Assembly (NCBI RefSeq): GCF_000799075.1
Contig: NZ_JTLI01000023.1
Coordinates: 1 to 52,809, forward strand
Direction of reading: 5' to 3'
Origin: Cetobacterium sp. ZOR0034
GTDB lineage: Bacteria; Fusobacteriota; Fusobacteriia; Fusobacteriales; Fusobacteriaceae
DNA: 52,809 bases
The notes beneath the pieces are model-generated. The model saw only the letters and a list, made by a program, of their open reading frames with translations, did no database searches and was not told where the DNA came from. How positions within the stretch are numbered: the first letter of the stretch is position 1; each line of letters opens with the position of its first letter. This document shows positions 17,800-25,241 of this stretch, piece after piece. The translations under genes were made by a program, and so were the position numbers.

Positions 17800-18972
17800 A
17801 TGGAATTGTATCATATAATTTACTCAGCTGGAGTAGATGCCTTTTTTAAAGTTGGAGTATTTGTATCGTTATCTATTTTGACTATGGGGATTATAGATTA
17901 TAAATTTAATGGAGTTGTAATAAAACTATTGGAAAAAAGTAGTAAAAATGGTGTGTATTTATCTGCTCTTTTGGGATTAATTCCTGGATGTGGAGGAGCT
18001 ATAGTTGTAGTACCACTTTTTATTTTGGGTAAGATTAGTTTTGGAGCGCTAGTTGCAGCTTTTATAACAACAATGGGGGATGCTGCTTTTGTTTTAATTG
18101 TTGGAAATATTACAGCGTATTTTAAAATATTATTGATAAGCGGAGTGGTTGGAATAGTTTCTGGATTGCTGATAGACCGATTTGGAGTTGGTGAAAATAT
18201 AGTTATGAATAAAGATTTTAATCAGACTTCGGAAAGTGGTTTTGTAAACGAAGAAAGTGGACACAAAATTCATAATCATATAGCTCACAAAAAGGGTGAT
18301 ATAGTTGATAAAGTTTTACATAGAAAATCTGATATAAAAGAGATATATTTGTTGACACACACAGTTTGGTATAAAATATTTTGGATTTTAGTTATAGTTT
18401 CAACTCCTTTTGCAATTGAGCATCTTTTAGAGGGGCACTCTCATGTAGAGCATGAAGGCGATTTAAATCTAATTGAAATTATAGCTTTTTTAGGAACTTT
18501 TCTTTGTATTTTTTATACATTTTTGAGTAGGAAACTTGTAAAAGGAAGTGATTTTGATAAAACAGAAAGCAAATTGGGATCACTAAAAGAGACTTTAATT
18601 CATACAGCAGAGGAAGTCGCTTTTTTAGTGAGTTGGGTTTTTGTAGCTTTTTTTAGCTATGAAATATTTTTGAATTATATAGGTGGAGAGATTGTATTAA
18701 AAAATATTTTAGATAGCGGTGGTTTTTTAGTTGTGATTATGGCAATTTTAATAGGATTGATTCCAGGATGTGGTCCTCAAATTCTTTTAGCAGCACTTTA
18801 TATATCAGGAGCGATACCTTTTTCAGCATTAGCAGCTAATGCAATCTGTAATGATGGTGATGCCTTATTTCCACTTCTGGCATTGAGTAAGAAATCGGCA
18901 TTTATGGTTACGTTATATAATGTTATTCCAGCTCTATTAGTAGGAGGCATACTATACATTTTAGAAAGATAA
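17800..18972 (+). CDS. Polytopic heavy-metal exporter-like membrane protein (putative manganese transporter / ArsP_2-like family)
   Basis: A 390-residue integral membrane protein with about ten hydrophobic segments. Two halves each carry the same signature: GLIPGCGGAIVVVPLF near residue 59 and GLIPGCGPQILLAAL near residue 320. Each is followed by a small-residue, aspartate-containing helix (TTMGDAAFVLI and NAICNDGDALFPLLA), which looks like an internal duplication forming a transport pore. Two cytosol- or periplasm-facing loops are rich in histidine (GHKIHNHIAHKK and EGHSHVEHEGD), suggesting metal binding. This fits the family annotated as putative manganese transporters or 10-TM heavy-metal exporters, but I cannot fix the substrate. 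It stands alone, convergent with the methyltransferase gene whose frame overlaps its last 50 bases. The ATG follows a GAGGTGAG site. Confidence 0.68.
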   Translation: MELYHIIYSAGVDAFFKVGVFVSLSILTMGIIDYKFNGVVIKLLEKSSKNGVYLSALLGLIPGCGGAIVVVPLFILGKISFGALVAAFITTMGDAAFVLIVGNITAYFKILLISGVVGIVSGLLIDRFGVGENIVMNKDFNQTSESGFVNEESGHKIHNHIAHKKGDIVDKVLHRKSDIKEIYLLTHTVWYKIFWILVIVSTPFAIEHLLEGHSHVEHEGDLNLIEIIAFLGTFLCIFYTFLSRKLVKGSDFDKTESKLGSLKETLIHTAEEVAFLVSWVFVAFFSYEIFLNYIGGEIVLKNILDSGGFLVVIMAILIGLIPGCGPQILLAALYISGAIPFSALAANAICNDGDALFPLLALSKKSAFMVTLYNVIPALLVGGILYILER

Positions 18973-20215
18973 AATAAAAAAGACGGATTTTATTTTCCGT
19001 CTTTTTTATTTGTTTATTTTTTAAAATAGTTTTAAGTAGATTATCTAAAAGCGGATTAACTCCTAAAAATTGTATATATCTATTATATTCCTCTCTTTTT
19101 AGAGTTAACTTTTCCTCTGTTGGATTACCTTTAATAGCCTTAATAAGGATATTTTTAGGTGTGTGCTCCATGTCTATAAACTCCATAACTTTTGTATTGA
19201 ATCCACAAAGTTCTAAAGATAAAGCTCTTAAAGCATCTGTAGCTAGGGAACTAAATCTTTCCTGTAAGATTCCGTGATTTCCGAAAGGTGAAAGCACACC
19301 TTTTATCTCTGTGGTAGAAGATTTATCAATTTTTTGATTTATTTCAGATTGGCAGCATGGAACAGCAAGAATAGCTTTTGCCCCAAGTTCTAATCCTTTT
19401 AAAATAGAGTAATCAGTTGCATTGTTACAAGCATGTAAAGAGAATATCATATCAACATTATCGAACTCATGAAACTCTTTGATATCTCCTTTTAAAAATT
19501 TTAGATTGTTGAACTCTAACTCTTGAGCAATCGAGTTACAGTGAGTGATTACATCCTCTTTTAAATCTAAACCAATTACTTCGATATCTAAATTTTTAAC
19601 ATTTTTTAAATAGTGGTAAAGAGCAAAAGTTAAATATGATTTTCCACAACCAAAATCAACGATCTTCATACTATTTTGAATTAGATTTTTTTCTTGTAAC
19701 TCTTTTAAAGTATCTTCGATAAACTCTAAATATCTATTGATCTGTCTAAATTTATTAAATCTCTCTTTAGTAACTTTACCTGATTCAGACATAACACCTA
19801 ATTTTATTAAAAATGGAATTGGTGTATTGTCTTGAAGAATATAGTTTTTTTGTTTGTTATGAGAAAGTTCAATTTTTTTTCCTATAACACTCTTTCTTTT
19901 TAGAGAAAATCCTTTTTTGTTTTGTAAGACCTGAATCTCTTCTTCTGTTGCAGATATAAGAATTTGTTTGAAACTTTCTGTAATATCTTTTAAATGATCA
20001 AAGCATTCATCTAGTGTGTAATTTTTGTGAAAAGCTTTGTTATCTTTAAAACTTTCAATTTGAATAAAAAGTTCTCCTTTTATTTCAACGGGTTTTAAAT
20101 TTATTTTTTTATAAGGGTTTTCTTTTGTTGGATTTGAAAAGATAGCTCTAATAAATTTGTTACTATTAATATTTTCGATAAAAATATTTAAAATGTCATC
20201 AATATTGTATTTCAT
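18923..20215 (-). CDS. Class I SAM-dependent methyltransferase (Methyltransf_32-like)
   Basis: A 430-residue cytosolic protein. The first 150 or so residues form a domain I do not recognise. A Rossmann methyltransferase follows with SAM motif I VDFGCGKSYLTFALYHY at about residue 186, an acidic motif II (VIGLDLKED), and the segment SLHACNNATDYS. The PCCQ motif is shared with the METTL25/RRNAD1-type methyltransferases. The substrate is unknown, with RNA or protein possible. The ATG at 20215 follows a rightward-facing ribosome site (GGAGTC-like in transcription sense). Oddly, the frame continues through the bidirectional terminator and 50 bases into the opposite gene, giving a hydrophobic tail of about 30 residues (LFYFIFLKCIVCLLLIELE). 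The true protein may effectively end earlier if transcription stops at the hairpin. Confidence 0.8.
   Translation of the reverse strand: MKYNIDDILNIFIENINSNKFIRAIFSNPTKENPYKKINLKPVEIKGELFIQIESFKDNKAFHKNYTLDECFDHLKDITESFKQILISATEEEIQVLQNKKGFSLKRKSVIGKKIELSHNKQKNYILQDNTPIPFLIKLGVMSESGKVTKERFNKFRQINRYLEFIEDTLKELQEKNLIQNSMKIVDFGCGKSYLTFALYHYLKNVKNLDIEVIGLDLKEDVITHCNSIAQELEFNNLKFLKGDIKEFHEFDNVDMIFSLHACNNATDYSILKGLELGAKAILAVPCCQSEINQKIDKSSTTEIKGVLSPFGNHGILQERFSSLATDALRALSLELCGFNTKVMEFIDMEHTPKNILIKAIKGNPTEEKLTLKREEYNRYIQFLGVNPLLDNLLKTILKNKQIKKTENKIRLFYFIFLKCIVCLLLIELE
18976..19007. terminator. Bidirectional terminator between convergent genes
   Basis: AAAAAAGACGGA pairs perfectly with TCCGTCTTTTTT (12 bp, 8-base loop). 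A and T tracts flank it on both sides, so it can act on both strands. It lies inside the annotated C-terminal coding part of the minus-strand methyltransferase. Confidence 0.85.
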
Positions 20216-20279
20216 ACCAGACTCCTTTTTTTCAATAATTTATATTATACTATTTAAGTTAGAAATATTCAAAAAAATT

Positions 20280-20308
20280 TTGACAAAAGAGATAAATTAT
20301 GATATTTT
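20280..20308 (+). promoter_or_regulatory. Promoter of the heavy-metal ATPase gene
   Basis: TTGACA at 20280-20285, a 17-base spacer, and TATTTT at 20303-20308 preceded by TGA (extended -10). The predicted start of transcription is near 20315. Confidence 0.75.
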
Positions 20309-20316
20309 AGATTATA

Positions 20317-20341
20317 GATATAGGGGGTATTGGTATATACC
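20317..20341 (+). promoter_or_regulatory. Candidate metal-responsive operator (CsoR/FrmR-like or other)
   Basis: Just downstream of the predicted transcription start lies a TAGGGGGTAT element (20321-20330) followed by a perfect 10-bp palindrome GGTATATACC (20332-20341). Runs of G next to GTAT are typical of operators of the CsoR/RcnR family, and the position would allow repression. The regulator is not encoded nearby, so its identity is a guess. Confidence 0.45.
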
Positions 20342-20358
20342 TTAAAAGGAGATGACAC

Positions 20359-22467
20359 ATGAAAAGAGAGTATGAGATTGTAAACCTTCATTGTGGAGGA
20401 TGTGCTTCAAAGATTCAATATGAATTAGATAAAGTGAAAGAAATAAAAGATGTCAATGTGGATTTTTACACTAAGAAAGTTAAGTTTACTTTAGTTGAAG
20501 AAACAGATGAAAAGAGTCTTTTAAAAAAAATAAATGAGATTGCAGATAAAGTTGAGCCAGGAACATATTTAAAAGAGGAAGAGTTAGATGAGCATTTACA
20601 TAATCATACTCATTCATCGTCGGGAGATATCTTATCAAAAATAGATTTAATAATTCTCACAGTTGGGATAACTTTATTTATAGTTGGTTTAACTTTACCT
20701 AAAAGTTTACAAAAAGATATAATATTAGTTATAGCTTATGGATTGTCAGGTTATGATATTCTACTGAATGCTTTTAAAAATATTAAAAGAGGAAAGTTTT
20801 TAGATGAGAATTTCTTGATGAGTATTGCAACTATTGGTGCACTTGCATTAGGAGAGTTTGGAGAAGCAGCGGGAGTTATGATATTTTATAAAATAGGAGA
20901 ATATTTCCAAGAGATGGCTGTAAATAACTCTAAAAAATCAATAGAAAAACTGATGAGTATAAAGCCAGAGTTTGCAAACTTAAAAAATAAAAATGGTACA
21001 GTAGAAGTTGTTGATCCTTCAAAAGTTAATGTTGGAGATATTTTAATTGTTAAACCAGGAGAGAGAGTTCCTTTAGATGGTGTTATTACTTTAGGAAATA
21101 CGACACTGGATAAATCTGCATTAACAGGGGAATCAGTTCCTGTAATAGGGGAGATTGGAAGCGAAGTTTTAAGTGGATCGATAAATATAAATGGAACAAT
21201 AGAGTTTAAAGTGACTAAGTTATATTCTCAATCAACTGTAAGTAGAATAATTGAGATGGTAGAGAGTGCAGGAAGTAAAAAAGCACATGCAGAAAAGTTT
21301 ATAACAAAGTTTGCTAGATATTATACACCGATTGTAGTTACACTATCTATTTTAATTGCAGTTTTAGTTCCATTGATGTATGATGGTAACTTTAAGTTAT
21401 GGTTTAGTAGAGCATTGATATTTTTAGTTATATCTTGCCCTTGCGCTCTTGTGCTTTCAGTTCCTTTAACATTCTTTAGTTCTATAGGGAAAGGATCGAA
21501 AGAGGGAATTTTGATTAAGGGTGGAAACTATCTAGAAAGATTAAAAAATATTGATACTGTTGTATTTGATAAAACAGGAACTTTAACAAAAGGAAGATTT
21601 AAGGTAACGGCAGTTGAAGTTTTCAAAGGAACAGAGAATGAATTGTTAGAGTATGCCAAGGCTGGAGAGTTTTATTCAAATCATCCAATAGGAAAAGCTA
21701 TATTAAACTATGGTAGTGTTGAAGTTTCTGAATGGGATATTCAAGGGCATAATGAAAAAGCAGGTTATGGAGTAAATGCCCTTTATTGTGGAAAAGAGAT
21801 ATTAGTAGGAAGTAGAAAGTTTTTAGAGAGCCATAATATAGCGATTGATTTAGCAGAAGATTTTGGGACGGTTGTGTATATCGCAGTGGATTCTGAACTT
21901 CTTGGAAGAGTAATTGTTGAGGATGAGATTAAAGAGACATCAAGAAAAACAATTGACGAGTTAAATGCTCAAGGAATAAATGTATATATGTTGACAGGGG
22001 ATAATCTAAAAACAGGAAGATATATAGGAGAAGCTTTAGGAATTGATGACGATAAAATATGTACAAATTTATTACCACAAGATAAAGTTTCAAAACTTGA
22101 AGAGATAAAAGCTAAAAGTAAAAAAGGAACTATTTTTGTTGGAGATGGAATAAATGATGCCCCTGTTTTAGCAATGGCGGATATAGGAATATCTATGGGG
22201 AAAATAGGTAGTGATATAGCTATTGAAAGTTCAGACATAGTTTTAATGAATGATGATCCTTATAAAGTTCTAGAAGCTTTAAATTTAGGAAGAAAAAATC
22301 ATCAGGTTGTTATTGAAAATGTTGGATTCGCTTTGGGAGTAAAAATAGTTGTTATGGTACTAGGAGTTTTAGGAATTGCAAACTTATGGTTAGCTATTTT
22401 TGCCGATGTAGGAGTATCAGTTTTAGCAGTTTTAAATGCATCAAAAATTTTAACAAAGAAAGACTAA
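20359..22467 (+). CDS. P1B-type heavy-metal-translocating ATPase (Zn/Cd/Pb export type)
   Basis: A 702-residue membrane pump that exports soft divalent metals using ATP. Domain order: an N-terminal HMA domain with metal-binding CGGC at residues 12-15, a histidine-rich linker (HLHNHTHSSS), transmembrane segments, the actuator loop (TGESVP), the membrane motif CPC at 360-362, the phosphorylated aspartate D404 in DKTGT, the P-domain hinge GDGINDAP, and final helices carrying VKIVV and FADVG. The last two (a lysine in TM7 and an aspartate in TM8) mark the P1B-2 Zn/Cd/Pb group rather than copper pumps. The gene is monocistronic, with its own promoter, a probable metal operator and a terminator. 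The ribosome site is AAAAGGAG. Confidence 0.92.
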   Translation: MKREYEIVNLHCGGCASKIQYELDKVKEIKDVNVDFYTKKVKFTLVEETDEKSLLKKINEIADKVEPGTYLKEEELDEHLHNHTHSSSGDILSKIDLIILTVGITLFIVGLTLPKSLQKDIILVIAYGLSGYDILLNAFKNIKRGKFLDENFLMSIATIGALALGEFGEAAGVMIFYKIGEYFQEMAVNNSKKSIEKLMSIKPEFANLKNKNGTVEVVDPSKVNVGDILIVKPGERVPLDGVITLGNTTLDKSALTGESVPVIGEIGSEVLSGSININGTIEFKVTKLYSQSTVSRIIEMVESAGSKKAHAEKFITKFARYYTPIVVTLSILIAVLVPLMYDGNFKLWFSRALIFLVISCPCALVLSVPLTFFSSIGKGSKEGILIKGGNYLERLKNIDTVVFDKTGTLTKGRFKVTAVEVFKGTENELLEYAKAGEFYSNHPIGKAILNYGSVEVSEWDIQGHNEKAGYGVNALYCGKEILVGSRKFLESHNIAIDLAEDFGTVVYIAVDSELLGRVIVEDEIKETSRKTIDELNAQGINVYMLTGDNLKTGRYIGEALGIDDDKICTNLLPQDKVSKLEEIKAKSKKGTIFVGDGINDAPVLAMADIGISMGKIGSDIAIESSDIVLMNDDPYKVLEALNLGRKNHQVVIENVGFALGVKIVVMVLGVLGIANLWLAIFADVGVSVLAVLNASKILTKKD

Positions 22468-22478
22468 TGGTTTTAATG

Positions 22479-22512
22479 AAATAAAAGAGAGCTAGCCTCT
22501 CTTTTATTTTTT
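22479..22512 (+). terminator. Rho-independent terminator after the metal ATPase
   Basis: A perfect 13-bp stem (AAATAAAAGAGAG with CTCTCTTTTATTT) with a 5-base loop and trailing T. Confidence 0.88.
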
Positions 22513-22513
22513 A

Positions 22514-22522
22514 TGTTATAAT
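22514..22522 (+). promoter_or_regulatory. Extended -10 promoter candidate before the polymerase delta-like gene
   Basis: TGT-TATAAT at 22514-22522, directly after the upstream terminator. No good -35 is visible. A TGn-extended -10 can work without one. Confidence 0.45.
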
Positions 22523-22549
22523 ATATAAAAAAATCAAAAGGTGGTAGAG

Positions 22550-23539
22550 ATGTTTTATTTTATTTATGGTGATACCCCGCTTCCATTAAAATATGAAGAG
22601 TTAGTGGAAAAAATAAAAAAATCAAATCCTCATATTCCAATTAAAATTTATGATGCCTCTCAAGGAGAGGAGGAACAATTTTTAGAGAGTATATCGATTA
22701 ACTCAATGTTTGTAGCAAAAGAGATGATTGTTTTAAAAAGAGCAGATAAATCTAAAAAGTTAGATAATCTTCTTAAGATTGTTGGAGATTACGATTTAAC
22801 TAAAAAAGAGGTTATAGTTGTCTATGAAGAGGAGTTAAATGACTATGGAAAAGCAATAAACGAAGTTGGAAAAAGAGTTTTAACAAATGCAGAGAAACTT
22901 GGCCAAACTATAGTTGCAAGAAAAGCCTTGGAAAAAAAAGGAATACATTTTTATATAGAGAAGGAATTACAAATTTCAGAGTATGAATCAGAGAAGTTAG
23001 CAGAAGTTTTAGGTGATGACTTTTTTAAAGTGAAAAATGAAGTCGAGAAGATAAAGAGTTTTTTAAACGGAAAAACTTTTATTTTAGAAGAAATATTACC
23101 AATATTATCAGTAAGTGATGAGTATAATTTAAAAAAATTGGTTGAAGACTTCATGATAACTGATAATATTAGCATACTTATAGAATATTTAAAGAAAACA
23201 AAAGAGTATATGCTATTTTTATATTTAATGACAGAGGAGCTTAATTTGGCGCTGAAACTAGTTGGATTGAAAAAATCTGGTGAGTTAAGAGCTAATATAT
23301 CATATAATGAGTTTAAAGCATCAAGCTATGAAAAAATCAAAAAATATTTTAAAACGTCAAGAGGAATGATGAGAGAATATCCTATATTTTTAAAATTGAA
23401 GTATATGTCTTCATTTAATGAGGAATTTTTATTGAAGTCTATAGAAAATCTATTAAAAGTGGAGCACTCAGTAAAAAGTGGTGGAATAGAAGAGAGTATT
23501 GGGATAGAGAAATTTATAATTGAATTTAGGAGAGGGTAG
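22550..23539 (+). CDS. holA: Probable DNA polymerase III delta subunit (HolA-like)
   Basis: A 329-residue protein with the size and general pattern of the clamp-loader delta subunit: an N-terminal nucleotide-binding-like fold without a Walker motif (FYFIYGDTPLPLKYEEL, where a start like GEEPYLI is usual), a short segment resembling the acidic central region (LKRADKSKKLDNLL), and a helical C-terminal collar-like domain. Delta opens the beta clamp during loading onto DNA. Sequence conservation in this family is low, so the assignment is by style and length. The frame is open from a GTG at 22541, but the AAAGGTGG ribosome site covers it, so the ATG at 22550 is the start. It is convergent with the helicase gene only 3 bases away. 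Confidence 0.6.
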   Translation: MFYFIYGDTPLPLKYEELVEKIKKSNPHIPIKIYDASQGEEEQFLESISINSMFVAKEMIVLKRADKSKKLDNLLKIVGDYDLTKKEVIVVYEEELNDYGKAINEVGKRVLTNAEKLGQTIVARKALEKKGIHFYIEKELQISEYESEKLAEVLGDDFFKVKNEVEKIKSFLNGKTFILEEILPILSVSDEYNLKKLVEDFMITDNISILIEYLKKTKEYMLFLYLMTEELNLALKLVGLKKSGELRANISYNEFKASSYEKIKKYFKTSRGMMREYPIFLKLKYMSSFNEEFLLKSIENLLKVEHSVKSGGIEESIGIEKFIIEFRRG

Positions 23540-23555
23540 ATACTACCCTCTTTTT
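23531..23555 (+). terminator. Terminator shared with the stop codons of two convergent genes
   Basis: A perfect 9-bp stem (AGAGGGTAG with CTACCCTCT) and a 3-base loop, then five T on the plus strand. The left arm ends with the TAG stop of the plus-strand gene and the right arm contains the stop of the minus-strand gene. The T tract favours termination of the plus-strand transcript. Confidence 0.85.
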
Positions 23556-25012
23556 ATATTGAAAAAAATAGAATCAATATTATTTATAAAAGGGGAAGGC
23601 TTAGAAAAAAATCCACATGAGTTATAAAAATTCAGAGGATAAGTGAGTATAAGCTCTTTTTTAGCTCTGGTTATAGCAACATAAAATAATCTTTTCTCTT
23701 CTTCTATATTAATCTCGCTTCCCATGGAGGTTGGAATAATTCCATCTAGAAGAAGTGGAATAAAAACATAATCCCACTCTAAACCTTTAGAGCTGTGTAT
23801 AGTTGATAAAGTTACTCGACTATTTTCATTAAAAGATAGATCTTTGAAGATGTTTTCTAAAAAAATATTTTGAGTGATATTAAAAGTAAGATTATTTTCA
23901 TTAAAAAATTTTATAATGTTTTCCATATGAATATAGTTTCGGAAAAGAATAACTATATTTGATGATAAATCAGAGGATAAAATTTTTTTTATTTGAGATA
24001 TTATAAAATTTATCTCGTCAGTATGATTTTTAAAAATATTGAGTGTAGGTAAAAAGTCAGAAGTATTTTTTGTTGTTAAAGTTTTTCTAAAAGAGTAGCG
24101 TAAGCACTTAGCAAATTCATTAGATAGATTTAAAATATTTTTTGAACATCGATAGTTTTCTTTTAAAATAAAAGTTTTACTGTCATTGAAATCATTGGAG
24201 AAATTTTGAATATTTTCTGTAGAGGCTCCTTTAAAACTGTATATGCTTTGATAATCATCTCCTACAGCCATAATGAAACTATTTTTTGAAAATATTTTTA
24301 AGATATCTACTTGAATAGAATCTGTATCCTGATATTCATCAATCATAATATATTTAAAATCTGTAGGGATTATATTTAAATGAAGCTGTTTATAGAATGC
24401 GTTTAGTAGGTCATCAAAAGTGTAGAAATTTGTTTGTTTTTTTCGGAGGTTTATATCATTAAAAAAATTTAATAAAATATTTTTAGAAGTTTTATTTAAG
24501 CTTTTGAAAAAAAATGATTCGGTATATCTATCTTTTATAGAAGTAGTACATTTTATAATTTCATCTTTAGTCAAAAATTTTGAAATCTGAGTATAATAAA
24601 TAGAGGAGTTAGCAAACTCGAGCGCGTTATCAGAAGTTAAAATTTGAAAGTTTTTATTTTGAGTATACTTTTTAAGTGACTTATAGGCTAAAGAGTGAAA
24701 AGTTTCAATGTTTATATTTGAATCAGGAATAAAAGCTTGAATTCTCTCTTTAATTTCATTGATAGCTTTTCTTGTAAATGTTAGAATTAAAATATTTTTG
24801 GGTGGAATTTGTAATTTAAGTAACAAAAGTGCTCTGTAAATAATAACTCTAGTTTTACCAGAACCTGCACCAGCAAGGACTAAAAAATTTCCATTTAAAC
24901 TTTTTACGGCAATTAATTGCTCAAAATTTAGATTAGAAATTAGAAGATTTTCAAAATTATTAGAAAGATTCAATTCTTTTAAACATACATTTTTTAAATA
25001 GTTTTCTTTCAT
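23543..25012 (-). CDS. Compact UvrD/Rep-family superfamily 1 DNA helicase
   Basis: A 489-residue ATP-dependent 3'-5' helicase of the UvrD/PcrA group. Motif I is AGAGSGKTRVI, motif Ia ILTFTRKAINE, motif II IDEYQDTDSIQ, motif III VGDDYQSIYSFKGA, motif IV near KENYRC, motif V STIHSSKGLEWDYVF, and motif VI EEEKRLFYVAITRAKKEL. Full-length UvrD or PcrA has 650-750 residues. Here the segment between motifs IV and V is short, so the 2B subdomain seems to be missing. The ATG at 25012 follows GGAAGGAG, so I prefer it to the frame's upstream start at 25042. It is separated from adhE by about 230 bases and shares its stop hairpin with the convergent neighbour. Confidence 0.87.
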   Translation of the reverse strand: MKENYLKNVCLKELNLSNNFENLLISNLNFEQLIAVKSLNGNFLVLAGAGSGKTRVIIYRALLLLKLQIPPKNILILTFTRKAINEIKERIQAFIPDSNINIETFHSLAYKSLKKYTQNKNFQILTSDNALEFANSSIYYTQISKFLTKDEIIKCTTSIKDRYTESFFFKSLNKTSKNILLNFFNDINLRKKQTNFYTFDDLLNAFYKQLHLNIIPTDFKYIMIDEYQDTDSIQVDILKIFSKNSFIMAVGDDYQSIYSFKGASTENIQNFSNDFNDSKTFILKENYRCSKNILNLSNEFAKCLRYSFRKTLTTKNTSDFLPTLNIFKNHTDEINFIISQIKKILSSDLSSNIVILFRNYIHMENIIKFFNENNLTFNITQNIFLENIFKDLSFNENSRVTLSTIHSSKGLEWDYVFIPLLLDGIIPTSMGSEINIEEEKRLFYVAITRAKKELILTYPLNFYNSCGFFSKPSPFINNIDSIFFNIKRG

Positions 25013-25124
25013 TTTAGATATACTCCTTCCTAGAAAAATCAAAGCTTAATACAATATACTTCAAAAAAATAAAAAAAGCTAATATAAATAAAAAAAAGTT
25101 GAATCATGGTTTGACAATTGCAAA

Positions 25125-25149
25125 ATGGTTAAAAAGTGATGGTTAAAAA
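25125..25149 (+). repeat. Tandem 11-base direct repeat upstream of adhE
   Basis: ATGGTTAAAAA occurs at 25125-25135 and again at 25139-25149, 14 bases apart. A related GTGATGGTTTA occurs at the ribosome site of adhE. The first copy lies just downstream of a TTGACA hexamer (25111-25116) that lacks a good -10 partner. The repeats could be regulator half-sites, but the family is unknown. Confidence 0.4.
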
Positions 25150-25241
25150 TTTGAAAAGTAGGCAAAAAAATATTTTTAAAAACACTAAAACACAAGTATA
25201 CTAGCATTATAAAATAAAAATTCACAAAGGAGTGATGGTTT

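Noticed and set aside
20157..20345. A 62-codon frame before the metal ATPase
   Set aside because: It spans the minus-strand methyltransferase start and the ATPase promoter and operator, and it has no ribosome site.
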